Position numbers and translations under genes: made by a program. Source: Halomonas sp. HL-93 (lineage in GTDB: Bacteria > Pseudomonadota > Gammaproteobacteria > Pseudomonadales > Halomonadaceae). From it: 64,000 bases of DNA. Shown one piece after another: positions 1-8,148 of the stretch. Under the pieces are notes generated by a model. The model was not told where the DNA came from and made no database searches. It saw only the letters and a list, made by a program, of their open reading frames with translations. Location of the stretch: NCBI RefSeq assembly GCF_900086985.1, contig NZ_LT593974.1:3286001-3350000 (forward strand), read 5' to 3'. Each line of letters begins with the position of its first letter. Position 1 is the stretch's first letter.

Positions 1-911
1 TCGTTCAACACATCCGCTGCCGAGATATACTCAAAATGCCCGCGCTCGCCGTACCATGGCACCAGCGCCGCCCCCTCATTATCCACCGGAATCTCAAAGC
101 CGCCTGCCTCAAGCGCCTCAAGCTGGGCGACACCCGCGCCCTCGCCCACCTGTGGTTCAATGGTTGGATTACCTATCATTGCCATCAGCATGGCCAGCGG
201 CAGGCTCGGATAGAGCTCGCCCTCCCAGCGCTGCAATAAAGGTACCCGTCGAAATACACCGTCTTCGTCCACCCGCGGATTATCAAAAAAACCACCGCCC
301 ATGGCGCTTTGCTGCAGTTCGGGAAGATTGCCGGTAAACCGCTCTGGCTCCGGTACTGAAAGCGAATCGCCCCCGTTCACCTCTACAGGTGTGGGCAGCT
401 CACCCACAGGCGGCGGATCATCTTCCGCCGCGCTAGCCTGAAAATAGTGCCCCAGCACTACTGGGTAATTGGCCAACGTGTCAGCCAACACCGCGTCACC
501 GCTTTCCGGCGGTGAGCGCTCTTCAAGTTCGGGATAATCGCTTACCAACGCTTCCCAAAATTGCTCCAGCACCTGTCCTTCCGGCTCGGCGAACACAATG
601 TCCACCCCCAATAGCCCCGCGTCGTAGGTCTCAAACAGCGTTTCCACCAACTCCGCAATGACCGTACGCGGCCAGGGCCACTGGCCCACCTCGTAAAGGC
701 TGCGTTCATCAATGTCGATAATCGCAAGCGATGGATCGGCCTCTTCGCTCAGTGTGGCTCGCACACGCGCATCATACGTCTGCCACTCCAAGCGTTCTAG
801 AAAAGGCAACGGCAGCCACCCCACCAGATCCAGCAAAAGCGCCACCACAATGGCAGCGCCTCCCCCCCATTGCAGCCACCGCCAGCGTTTTCTGTCATTG
901 ACCCTTGCCAT
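1..911 (-). CDS. CHASE2-domain sensor protein, 5' part only
   Basis: The open frame runs off the left window edge; 303 N-terminal codons are visible from an ATG at 909-911. The protein starts with a short basic stretch and one hydrophobic segment (about residues 9-27). An extracytoplasmic CHASE2-type region follows, with landmarks such as QTYDARVRA, LAIIDIDERSL, GQWPWPR and LLGVDIVFAEP. CHASE2 regions sense unknown periplasmic ligands and are usually followed by three membrane helices and a cyclase, kinase or GGDEF output domain. That output lies outside the window, so the enzyme type cannot be stated; adenylate cyclase is the commonest partner. It is divergent from the AraC-type gene at 1131, with about 220 bp between them. 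The CHASE2 assignment is from motif memory and is fairly secure. Confidence 0.75.
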   Translation of the reverse strand, partial: MARVNDRKRWRWLQWGGGAAIVVALLLDLVGWLPLPFLERLEWQTYDARVRATLSEEADPSLAIIDIDERSLYEVGQWPWPRTVIAELVETLFETYDAGLLGVDIVFAEPEGQVLEQFWEALVSDYPELEERSPPESGDAVLADTLANYPVVLGHYFQASAAEDDPPPVGELPTPVEVNGGDSLSVPEPERFTGNLPELQQSAMGGGFFDNPRVDEDGVFRRVPLLQRWEGELYPSLPLAMLMAMIGNPTIEPQVGEGAGVAQLEALEAGGFEIPVDNEGAALVPWYGERGHFEYISAADVLN

Positions 912-1130
912 GAATCCAATCCTGTTTGCCTGGTGCTATTACGTCGTGGTGCTTCACTATTTTATGTTTCAAGCATCCACTCATATTCACCATGAACGAT
1001 CGTATTGTTTATCTACTTATGGTTAGTTTCTGCACGGTACGCTTTTTTATAAGGTGTTATGTTTACTTGTTTTCAACGTTCTTAATGCTTATTAATGAGG
1101 CTAACGCTTCTAATAACGCACTTTACCACC

Positions 1131-2099
1131 ATGGCTTTTTTTTCATTTTCAACCGAAGACTATGCACCCAGCGAACGCCTGGAGGCAGCCCAAGACATCT
1201 ACAGCGCCATGGCGCAGGTGCAGCTTGACGCGCCAAGAAAGCAGGTGCCGCATGTTGAAACACGCATCAAGCTGCTGCCGGGGATTTCCATCGCTCGGGT
1301 CACGGCATCGTCACTACATGCGGCGCGTGAAACCCCTCAAGTTGCCGATGGCAATGATGACATTACGCTTTTAATCCACCCCGGAGGCCCGGGTGGCTGG
1401 CTCTCTCACCTACAAGCCCACGAGTCTCTGGCCTGCACGCCGGGCAGAGCGCGCGTCGTCTACAACCATCAGTCAGGTAGCGTCGACTTTCACGGCGAGC
1501 GTGTCAACTTCCTGAGCGTCGCATTTTCACGCGCGCAACTGGCGCCGCTGCTTGGCGACATGGACCGCTTACCCAAAAACCTGCTTTCACCAGGCGAACC
1601 GCTAAAGCATCTCACTCAACTCTCACTCGCACTGACAAAACAGCCCGAGACGCCTGATAATCAACCCACTTCCCAATTGACAAGACAGCTGCTTGATCTT
1701 GCCTGCCTAGCGTTAGGCGCCACGCCGGAGGCAAGCGAACATGCCCTGCGTGGCGGCTTGCGTGAGGCGCGCTTAAAAGCCATCAAAGCCGATATCAATG
1801 TGCACGCACGCAGCGCCATCACTCTAGAAGCCCTCGCCAAGCGACACTCGGTATCGCCAAGCTATATTCGTGCCCTGTTTCACCACGAAGGTACGTCCTT
1901 CACCGATTACCTGGTTGAGCAGCGACTTCAGCGTGCCTTCAGTGCGCTGACATCCCCGCAGGCAGCGCCGCGTTCGGTGAGCGATATCGCCTTGCATTCG
2001 GGCTTCAATCACCTTTCCTGGTTTTATCGTGCTTTCAAGCAGCGCTTTGGGGTTACGCCAGGCGAAGCACGTGCTTTGATTTTTCCCTCCCCCCCCTGA
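1131..2099 (+). CDS. AraC-family transcriptional regulator
   Basis: 322-aa regulator. The C-terminal ~100 residues form the paired helix-turn-helix of AraC/XylS proteins: the first helix pair falls around ITLEALAKRHSVSPSYIRALF, and the second carries the family signature VSDIALHSGFNHLSWFYRAFKQRFGVTPGEAR. The N-terminal half resembles the AraC-binding-like domain found in regulators such as FeaR, which usually senses a small molecule. An in-frame ATG at 1095 would add 12 residues; I prefer 1131 because the protein then starts MAFFSFSTEDYAPSERLEA, typical of this subgroup. Neither start has a convincing Shine-Dalgarno sequence. The target is unknown; candidates are the divergent CHASE2 gene or the secretion locus downstream. 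A copy of the repeated leader element starts 25 bp after its stop codon. Confidence 0.85.
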   Translation: MAFFSFSTEDYAPSERLEAAQDIYSAMAQVQLDAPRKQVPHVETRIKLLPGISIARVTASSLHAARETPQVADGNDDITLLIHPGGPGGWLSHLQAHESLACTPGRARVVYNHQSGSVDFHGERVNFLSVAFSRAQLAPLLGDMDRLPKNLLSPGEPLKHLTQLSLALTKQPETPDNQPTSQLTRQLLDLACLALGATPEASEHALRGGLREARLKAIKADINVHARSAITLEALAKRHSVSPSYIRALFHHEGTSFTDYLVEQRLQRAFSALTSPQAAPRSVSDIALHSGFNHLSWFYRAFKQRFGVTPGEARALIFPSPP

Positions 2100-2123
2100 T
2101 TTCTTGTGGATGAACCCCGCACA

Positions 2124-2169
2124 AGTGTAATGCTGAGTGGAAGTGGTTCCGCCTACCAAAGCGTAGGCT
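2124..2169 (+). repeat. Leader-type repeat element, diverged copy 3
   Basis: This segment is related to the elements directly upstream of the two exoprotein genes. Aligned by eye without gaps against 13623-13668, 34 of 46 positions agree; the best-kept parts are the first 20 bases (18 match) and the last 9 (GCGTAGGCT). Weaker similarity continues to about 2193, where TTACGTACAAGAGGC matches TACCTATAAAGGC. This copy can form a 6-bp stem GCCTAC/GTAGGC around the loop CAAAGC, a stem the other copies keep only in part. It lies between the araC-type gene and the unknown gene at 2371. Whether it acts as DNA site or RNA is not known. Confidence 0.6.
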
Positions 2170-2370
2170 TGGAGGCAATTGTTACGTACAAGAGGCTTAA
2201 CAGTGGCAGATGGCACCCAGTTCGAATCCAAACAGTTCGATGTCAACAACTGCAATTAAAATTCTGATTTAAGAGATAATTACACTTCTTTTTTGTTTTA
2301 AACCTGCCTCATGAATAAGCCAAGGTAGTAACCCGTCCATGTGGTTGATAAGCAGGGAGAGAGTAGAGTG

Positions 2371-3153
2371 ATGACAACCGAAATGCAGACGATGCGGGCT
2401 GTGCGAGTGTGGTTGGGCTATGCCCTGCCGGAATTGGCTAGTGGTACTGGGCGGGAACGTTTTTACCAGCAACTGGGGGAGGTTTTTATCCCCGCCACCG
2501 TACAGTCGATGGCCCCTCAAGGCCTGCAGGCCTATGTACCTTCGGTACTGCCATCCAGCCACCATCCCAAAGTGCCGGATGAAGTCGCGCTGGTGTTTTA
2601 TCCCAGTCGCAAGTGTTACCAACAAGCCAGCCATGCCACCGTGGCAGGGCGTGGGTATGGGGCTCTACACAGTACTGTGTTCAGTTTTCAGGCCCAGCAA
2701 GGCCGCCCTGCCAGCCACAGCGATTTCCCCGCGCCCTTCAATGGTCAACCAGAGCAGACAGGCCCAGTGCAGTTATTCGACTCCGGGGGGAATTGGCAGC
2801 AGGGGGAAGTGTTCAGCGAAGTCTGGCTACGTCACGGGCAAAGCGTAGCAGCCTTCCGGCGAGAGATATGCGATGCGATGACCATCCTGCTTGCCCGGCC
2901 ACTGAAAGAGTTGCTGGGCGTTTTTTACTATCAGGATGACAATTTGTGTGTTGTCTGGTCTCATTGGCAACGGCACGGTCGAGTGTTGCAGACTAATGCT
3001 ATTGGCGAATTGATTTGGGCCGATAGTGCCGTCTCGGTAGCAGTGCCTCATTCTCCATTTGCCGCTTATCCGGGCTTGTCGGTAGGGCCAGGAAGTTCCT
3101 TCAATCTACAATTTTCGCTGTCACCAGTGACCAATGCAGGACACCCTTCATGA
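2371..3153 (+). CDS. Uncharacterised protein coupled to a LysR regulator
   Basis: 260-aa protein that I do not recognise. It has no signal peptide and no membrane helix. It contains scattered aromatic residues and short beta-rich stretches (ELLGVFYYQDDNLCVVWSHW, VLQTNAIGELIWADSAV), which suggests a compact soluble fold. Start chosen at 2371 (MTTEMQT) because GGGAGAGAG lies about 10 bases upstream; an in-frame ATG at 2341 would add 10 residues without a ribosome site. Its stop overlaps the start of the LysR gene by 4 bases (ATGA), so the two are probably co-translated and functionally linked. It may be a partner or a substrate-modifying enzyme for the regulator's ligand, but no function can be assigned from sequence alone. 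Confidence 0.7.
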   Translation: MTTEMQTMRAVRVWLGYALPELASGTGRERFYQQLGEVFIPATVQSMAPQGLQAYVPSVLPSSHHPKVPDEVALVFYPSRKCYQQASHATVAGRGYGALHSTVFSFQAQQGRPASHSDFPAPFNGQPEQTGPVQLFDSGGNWQQGEVFSEVWLRHGQSVAAFRREICDAMTILLARPLKELLGVFYYQDDNLCVVWSHWQRHGRVLQTNAIGELIWADSAVSVAVPHSPFAAYPGLSVGPGSSFNLQFSLSPVTNAGHPS

Positions 3154-4073
3154 GCTTTTCCAATCAGGATTTTATGCTGCTGGATCAGCGACTGTTCAAA
3201 GCTTTCATGGCAGCAGCCCAGACCCAAAGTTTTACCCATGCAGCCACCCGCGCCCACATGACTCAGTCCGGAGTCAGTCAACATATAGCCAAACTGGAAG
3301 AGCAAATTGGCGTGACCCTGTTCAAGCGTATTGGCAAGAAAGTTCTGCTCACCGATGCCGGTAACGCTTTGATGTATTACGTACGCCAGCAGATCTACAG
3401 CACTCAGCAGTTCATGGATAGGGTGCACGCTATGGAGTCGCGAGTAGCAGGATTAGTTTCCTATGCGATGCCGCCTAGTTGCCTGATGTCGCCGCATTTC
3501 CCCATGCTGCTGGAGCGACGCCAAGCCCACCCGGATATCGAGCTGAACATCACACTTACCTCCACCCAGGAGGTGGTGCGCATGCTGCTGGCGAATCAGG
3601 TGGATTTCGGTTTCGTCACGGAAGATAACAATCATCCGCTGTTGCGTTATAAGTTATTCTGTCAAGAGGAGTATGTGTTGGTATCCTCAGACCCAGCGCT
3701 ATTAGAGGAGTTGACCGACAGGTCGATCCTAGAACAGCGTTTCATCTGGTACCCCGGCTCCAGTTATTATTATGATCGCTGGCTCAAGCATGTTTTTCCC
3801 GAGCGCTCCAACCTCAATACCTATTCCTTGACGTTTGCCGGAGAAATAAATTCCATAAACGGCGCCATCGACATGGTAGCCGGTGGGCTGGGGATGGCGG
3901 TGATCCCCAGCCACTGTGTGGCATCCCTGCTTGAGCAGGAGCGGCTATACCGTCATCAGGCTAGCCAACCGCTGCTTAATGATATCCATATCATCACCAT
4001 CAATGATCATGAGTACCCGCGTCGGGTTGAGCAGGTGATCGAGTGGTTCTTCGATATGGTGGCCGATAAATAA
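3150..4073 (+). CDS. LysR-family transcriptional regulator
   Basis: 307 aa, the usual length. The N-terminal winged helix-turn-helix is clear (about residues 10-70): LFKAFMAAAQTQSFTHAA, then MTQSGVSQHIAKLEEQIGVTLF and the KKVLLTDAG segment. Residues 95-300 form the periplasmic-binding-protein-like effector domain, with VDFGFVTED and a GGLGMAVIPSHCV stretch typical of the co-inducer pocket. It overlaps the preceding unknown gene by 4 bp and ends one base before the stop of the convergent propeller-like gene. LysR proteins usually control a divergent or adjacent operon; here the likely target is the 6.1-6.4 kb divergent promoter region of the same cassette. Confidence 0.93.
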   Translation: MSFSNQDFMLLDQRLFKAFMAAAQTQSFTHAATRAHMTQSGVSQHIAKLEEQIGVTLFKRIGKKVLLTDAGNALMYYVRQQIYSTQQFMDRVHAMESRVAGLVSYAMPPSCLMSPHFPMLLERRQAHPDIELNITLTSTQEVVRMLLANQVDFGFVTEDNNHPLLRYKLFCQEEYVLVSSDPALLEELTDRSILEQRFIWYPGSSYYYDRWLKHVFPERSNLNTYSLTFAGEINSINGAIDMVAGGLGMAVIPSHCVASLLEQERLYRHQASQPLLNDIHIITINDHEYPRRVEQVIEWFFDMVADK

Positions 4074-4074
4074 A

Positions 4075-4965
4075 TCAGTCGTACAGTGCCAACAGTGATT
4101 TGCCGTCATCGAACGAAAGAGTGATCAAATGCGAGTATCCCCGCCCGGCTTGCACCTGAGCTTGCTGTTGCCAGCCCTGGCAATCGCTGTGGAAACGGTT
4201 AACGACCAGTTGGCCATTGTCTGCTCTATATCCTGCAAAGCCGGGGCCTTCCAGTAAGGCGAGCGTCGCTGCCGCGCTGGTTTCCTGAGGCAAAGGCAGG
4301 CCGGTGCCTACCGGGTGAGATCCCTCGACAGGGTCATCCATATAGTGGTCGATATTGACCGCCTTGTAGGTAGGGTTATGTTTAAAGAAAAAATTCTCGC
4401 CGCCGAATTGGAAAAAACAGAAATTCTGCCAGCCTTTTGCCCATTCACCTTGCCATAACTTCCTGATGCTCAGCGGGGCCTCGGGTGGCACTTGAACACC
4501 ATAGATCCGACTGGTTCCGGTATCGGCGTTGTAACCCATAAACAGGCACTGATCGCGATAACCAAAAGCATGAACAGTGGTGAAGCCCGCAGTGGTATCG
4601 CCATAGGTACGTTGATAGCGATAAAGGTGCTGGAAATCAGTGTCAGTGACTCGGAAAAAATCGAGAATGCCCTCGTCCCGAGTGTAGGCCAGCAGGTGTG
4701 GCTGCCCACCCAGCAGGAAGGGGCTTAGGGTCTGGTAGGCCAGATTCACGTTGATCTCCACCCTCGGAGTAAAGCCCAAGGTATCTGGGTTCAGCGTCAA
4801 CGCGGCCAGCCGCCCCTGGGTGCTGCTGACGAATAGCTCGCAGCCGTCACTCGCCAGGGCACTAGTCTGATTAAGAACATCGACCCCAGTAGGGCTAACT
4901 GGGGCCAATCGGTACTCGTTGCGTTGTGTCTGGGGGGTAAGCAGGTACCAGCTAAGCTTAGTCAT
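4075..4965 (-). CDS. Uncharacterised beta-propeller-like protein
   Basis: 296 aa, soluble, no signal peptide. The sequence reads as repeated beta blades of about 45-50 residues (ELFVSSTQGRLAALTLNPD, HLLAYTRDEGILDFFRVTD, QCLFMGYNADTGTSRIYGV, FAGYRADNGQLVVNRFHSD), with a final strand KSLLALYD, suggesting a five- or six-bladed propeller. I do not recognise a named family. The gene overlaps the upstream phosphorylase-like gene by 8 bases and has its own strong ribosome site AAGGAGG before ATG, so the pair forms one transcript with coupled translation. Propellers often act as sensors or scaffolds; here it may present a ligand to, or hold in check, the partner enzyme. That is inference. Confidence 0.7.
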   Translation of the reverse strand: MTKLSWYLLTPQTQRNEYRLAPVSPTGVDVLNQTSALASDGCELFVSSTQGRLAALTLNPDTLGFTPRVEINVNLAYQTLSPFLLGGQPHLLAYTRDEGILDFFRVTDTDFQHLYRYQRTYGDTTAGFTTVHAFGYRDQCLFMGYNADTGTSRIYGVQVPPEAPLSIRKLWQGEWAKGWQNFCFFQFGGENFFFKHNPTYKAVNIDHYMDDPVEGSHPVGTGLPLPQETSAAATLALLEGPGFAGYRADNGQLVVNRFHSDCQGWQQQAQVQAGRGYSHLITLSFDDGKSLLALYD

Positions 4966-6103
4966 GGTGCGCCTCCTTGCGATCCGCCTCGGCAGCTAGC
5001 AGAGCCCAAGTGGCCAGGGCGCCGTTGTAACTGGTGTATAACCCATGCTCCTGATAGATGTAGCCGGCCCAACTGTCCTGTAGGGAATCCGGTAGCTGGC
5101 CATTGATGACCGGGTCGGACACATTGCGTACGAAACCGTAGGCCACTTGGTGCTTTTTGCAGGCCATGCCGACCACTGCATCGTCCATTTCAACAATGCA
5201 GCCATACTGTTGCAGGCCGTTAGTGGTGGTGCCGAACAGGAAGGTGTCAGTAGTAATGATGGGCTGATCGGTGACCACCTTGATGCGGCTGTTCGGCGCA
5301 TCCGGGCTGATATGAGCATCAGCGGGGTACTGAGGACTCACTGGCAAAATTTCCGGGCCGGAGACCTGTATCGCTCCCTCCTGAGCCAGGGGCAGGTAAT
5401 GCTCACCAGGTTGCCATGAAGACTGCACCGTGGTGCCGTTGAAATCCGCATTGGCAAAATGCTTCAGGCAGTGGAAATAGGCCTGGTTGGTAATCAGGGC
5501 AGAGCCAAGAGCATCTTCCTCGCGCACGCCGCCGGCGGTGCCGATAGAGAGCACTAGCCGTGGCTGAGCTTCCCGACAAAGCTGGTCGACCAGTTGGGTC
5601 AGGGGCAACTCGGTGCCGTCCTGGGCCAAGTGCATACCCGATTTCACCAGCAACACTTTCAGCTCACCGATGGTTACCATCCGCACGCTGCCCCACGCTT
5701 GGTCATACAGGGAGGGGGCACCGCCCTGGTAGGTTTTCGACACGTCCACCATGTACTGATGAATCTGGCAGTAATTACGCTGGTATTCTTCCCAGCCCTG
5801 ACGCCAGTCGTGCCCCTTGGCCTGGGTCGGAGTGAGCGATTCGCGGTAATTGGTCAGCACCTGATTCATGGCCGCCCACTCTGCACTTGTCCAGGTGATC
5901 ACCGCCACATCCGCTTCAGGAAAGGGGGAATTGGCTTGCCAATCGCTGAGGGGTAACACGGCGGGGATACGGTTGTTTGCCACGCCCAGTGTCTGCCAGT
6001 CCACAGGTGGCAAGGCGTGCTCGCTGGTGATAGGCAGGGCTGCCAGCCGTTGGGCGTTAAGCAGGGTATTCGGTGACGCTGCAGATAACTCCGGGATGAT
6101 CAT
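4958..6103 (-). CDS. Nucleoside phosphorylase / nucleosidase fold protein
   Basis: 381 aa. The core (about residues 65-350) shows the PNP/MTA-SAH nucleosidase fold: strand VAVITWTSAEW, the phosphate/ribose loop LVLSIGTAGGV, the base/ribose motif IVEMDDAVVGMAC and the catalytic NVSDPV aspartate. In MTA/SAH nucleosidases the ribose-contacting motif is VEME; here it reads VEMD, a conservative change, so activity is plausible. The protein is longer than housekeeping enzymes (about 230-280 aa), with an N-terminal extension and an insertion. Related PNP-like domains serve as ATP- or nucleotide-degrading effectors in some phage-defence proteins, so both a metabolic and a conflict role are open. ATG at 6101-6103 is preceded by AAAGGA. 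Coupled to the propeller-like gene by an 8-bp overlap. Confidence 0.75.
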   Translation of the reverse strand: MIIPELSAASPNTLLNAQRLAALPITSEHALPPVDWQTLGVANNRIPAVLPLSDWQANSPFPEADVAVITWTSAEWAAMNQVLTNYRESLTPTQAKGHDWRQGWEEYQRNYCQIHQYMVDVSKTYQGGAPSLYDQAWGSVRMVTIGELKVLLVKSGMHLAQDGTELPLTQLVDQLCREAQPRLVLSIGTAGGVREEDALGSALITNQAYFHCLKHFANADFNGTTVQSSWQPGEHYLPLAQEGAIQVSGPEILPVSPQYPADAHISPDAPNSRIKVVTDQPIITTDTFLFGTTTNGLQQYGCIVEMDDAVVGMACKKHQVAYGFVRNVSDPVINGQLPDSLQDSWAGYIYQEHGLYTSYNGALATWALLAAEADRKEAHHD

Positions 6104-6179
6104 GATGGCATCCTTTTTAATGATGATGGTAAGACAGCAGCCTACTCAAGGCGAGGTAAGCGGTTTGGCTTAGCCTATC

Positions 6180-6208
6180 TTTATACTAAACAGTGTTTTC
6201 ATCATTAA
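6180..6208 (-). promoter_or_regulatory. Possible sigma-70 promoter of the phosphorylase-propeller pair
   Basis: On the minus strand a TATAAA hexamer (6180-6185) follows TTAATG (6203-6208) with a 17-base spacer, about 77 bases before the start codon at 6103. The -35 is weak. The whole 6104-6396 gap between divergent genes is A/T-rich, contains several short dyads, and is the obvious place for LysR binding, but no single operator can be named. Confidence 0.35.
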
Positions 6209-6326
6209 AAGGGGTTAGTCATTATGGATAATAATAGTAATTATCACGTTGCATAATTCATGTCTCATGATGACAACCATCAGCAGTCATAATTTCACTG
6301 AGACTATTTCTTGCTCAACACTGATA

Positions 6327-6348
6327 TCGCCGATTCGCTAATCGGCGA
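6327..6348 (+). other. Leader hairpin before the 419-aa gene
   Basis: TCGCCGATT (6327-6335) and AATCGGCGA (6340-6348) form a perfect 9-bp stem with a CGCT tetraloop, 48 bases upstream of the ATG at 6397. A second imperfect stem (AAGGGCA with TGCCCCTT, about 6354-6375) follows. There is no U-run, so it is not a terminator; it may stabilise the transcript or control translation. Confidence 0.55.
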
Positions 6349-6396
6349 CCTACAAGGGCATAACACTGCCCCTTAACCATTATCAGGAGTAAGACA

Positions 6397-7656
6397 ATGA
6401 GTGATATGACCAAGACGCTTTGGAGCCAATTTATGACCGCCTTCAGTGATCAGATAAAGATCGAAGGCGTTCCGCAAATGCTGACCGGGCCGCAACCCTG
6501 GAACTGGGGGGGCAAAAACCCTCCCATGGGCTCCGTGCCGTACCAGCAGGTTCAATTCCTCAACATCGTCCCCACCAGCCCGCTGGTGGATCCGAATGAC
6601 TATGGCATGAAGCAAGGTTTTGGTGACCAATACAAGATGTTTCTGAACTTCTTGATGGCCGATGGCGGCGATGAGGGGCAAGCCCTGCAACAGAAGATTT
6701 CTGACGCGTCCCATAACCTGTTCCAGATCCAGTCGTCGGTAAATGTGGCCTACCAGAACTTCAAGCAACAGACAGGCAGCACCGAGTCTTATAAAGACTG
6801 GCTGGATAACGAGGGACTCGCCTCAGCAGCCCAGGTCAAACAAGCCAAGCAGCAACTGGAGGCGGCCAATGCCAATTACAAAGAGTACATGAAAAAGCTT
6901 AAGGGACCGATCAGTGATGCTGTCAAACGTTATGATGACAACCTGTCCTCGGTAGTGGGGCAGGATGGCAACATGATCAAGGATCAGTCCGTCTTCGAGA
7001 TAAGCGAGACGCCCTGGGAATACGTCAATCGAATTACCGGCAATAACTTTGGCCACAAAGCCAGCAAGGGCTCCAGCAAGACTTTCTCCATCGACTCTTC
7101 CACCCGCCACTGGTCTGACAGCACTGTTTATAGTGAAGATGAACTCGGTGGCCTATTTGACTTCTTTGGCTTTGAAGCCGCTGGTGAATACAAGAAAGTC
7201 TCCACCAAACACTTCTCCAGCCAATACGATATCACTTTCACATTCGAAGATGTGTCTGTGGTGACGGTGACACCGGGGCAATGGTTCAACGCGGCCATGC
7301 CCACCAACTACAAGAACGGTCCTTTCGTGTCAGGCCATTCCGGTTTTAAGAACGGTGATGACATCTACTACTTCGGCAAGGGTGGCATTCTGTCCCGGCT
7401 GGTGTCGCAGATGATCGTCGGTTACCGGCCCACCATTACCATCAATGCAGGCAGTGAATTCGCCAAACAAGTGAAGGAAATCATCAAAGGCGAGGGCGGC
7501 TTCTTCATCGGGCCTTTCGAGTTCGGTGGCGCCGGTGGTTCCGACAGTAACAAAGGCACTGTGGATGTGGATGGCCAAACTATCACCTGCACGTCCAACA
7601 GTGACTGGGGGACGGTGATTGGCCTCGGTACCAACTGGGTGGTAAGCCCACAGTAG
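6397..7656 (+). CDS. Uncharacterised 419-aa protein of the accessory cassette
   Basis: I do not recognise this family. It lacks a signal peptide and membrane segments. Residues ~1-85 are Pro/Trp-rich (PQPWNWGGKNPP). Residues ~88-175 are predicted to be long amphipathic helices with coiled-coil character (QVKQAKQQLEAANANYKEYM). From ~200 a beta-rich part follows (FSSQYDITFTFEDVSVVTV, IVGYRPTITINAGSEF), with a Gly-rich tail FFIGPFEFGGAGG and a terminal strand block. A helical part plus a beta sandwich with an amphipathic hairpin is a layout seen in self-assembling or pore-forming proteins, but no homology is claimed. ATG is preceded by AGGAG at 6 bases. The 124-aa gene follows 9 bases after its stop. 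Confidence 0.75.
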   Translation: MSDMTKTLWSQFMTAFSDQIKIEGVPQMLTGPQPWNWGGKNPPMGSVPYQQVQFLNIVPTSPLVDPNDYGMKQGFGDQYKMFLNFLMADGGDEGQALQQKISDASHNLFQIQSSVNVAYQNFKQQTGSTESYKDWLDNEGLASAAQVKQAKQQLEAANANYKEYMKKLKGPISDAVKRYDDNLSSVVGQDGNMIKDQSVFEISETPWEYVNRITGNNFGHKASKGSSKTFSIDSSTRHWSDSTVYSEDELGGLFDFFGFEAAGEYKKVSTKHFSSQYDITFTFEDVSVVTVTPGQWFNAAMPTNYKNGPFVSGHSGFKNGDDIYYFGKGGILSRLVSQMIVGYRPTITINAGSEFAKQVKEIIKGEGGFFIGPFEFGGAGGSDSNKGTVDVDGQTITCTSNSDWGTVIGLGTNWVVSPQ

Positions 7657-7665
7657 GAGATCATC

Positions 7666-8040
7666 ATGTTACAGGTGCAACAAGGGGATTGGATTCCAAA
7701 CCGCTACCCCAAAATGACTGCCTCTCAGCAACACGATGCCATGCTCGCCATTGATGCCATCGACTTTGCCGATGTGTGGCGAGACTCTGGTAGCATCAGT
7801 AAACGGGGCGAAATGCGCGTGGATGTGCAGGGGCGGGCAGGTAGCCAGCAGCAGAACTTGCAGGTGCAGCTCAATGACATTAAGGGCAACAGCACCGTTG
7901 CGTGTGCGCTGGTAGCCGACTCTGTGGGAGAGACTAGTATTGAGGCACAACAGGTCTATGCCTTGCGAAAGGTTAAGAATGCGCTGTTCAGCAGCCTCAA
8001 TGACGGTCATATCTACAGTGTATCGGGCTCGCCCACTTGA
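7666..8040 (+). CDS. Uncharacterised 124-aa partner of the 419-aa protein
   Basis: Small soluble protein without recognisable motifs; no signal peptide or membrane helix. The N-terminus is mixed (QGDWIPNRYPKMTASQQHDAMLAI); the middle is beta-rich (EMRVDVQGRAGSQQQNLQVQL); the end is helical. ATG at 7666 is preceded by TAGGAGATCATC, a good ribosome site, and lies 9 bases after the previous stop, so it is co-transcribed with the 419-aa gene. A strong terminator follows 17 bases after its stop, closing a two-gene operon. It may be a chaperone, antidote or accessory subunit for the larger protein; the sequence does not decide this. Confidence 0.7.
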   Translation: MLQVQQGDWIPNRYPKMTASQQHDAMLAIDAIDFADVWRDSGSISKRGEMRVDVQGRAGSQQQNLQVQLNDIKGNSTVACALVADSVGETSIEAQQVYALRKVKNALFSSLNDGHIYSVSGSPT

Positions 8041-8057
8041 TAGGGATTGGCATGGCG

Positions 8058-8081
8058 AAAAGGCTCCGCATGGAGCCTTTT
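8058..8081 (+). terminator. Intrinsic terminator after the 124-aa gene
   Basis: AAAAGGCTCC (8058-8067) pairs perfectly with GGAGCCTTTT (8072-8081) around GCAT, followed by CTTTTTATT. It is a textbook rho-independent terminator and separates the cassette from the secretion locus. Confidence 0.92.
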
Positions 8082-8148
8082 CTTTTTATTGTGGCTCACC
8101 AATCGTGTTTAAACCTCACTAATCACTCAAAAAATAAAGTTTTCGTGG

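Noticed and set aside
2205-2245. tRNA-like T-loop string GTTCGAATCC near 2219
   Set aside because: The flanking bases cannot form a T-stem, and no acceptor or anticodon arm is found in the surrounding 90 bases; chance match or an old remnant.
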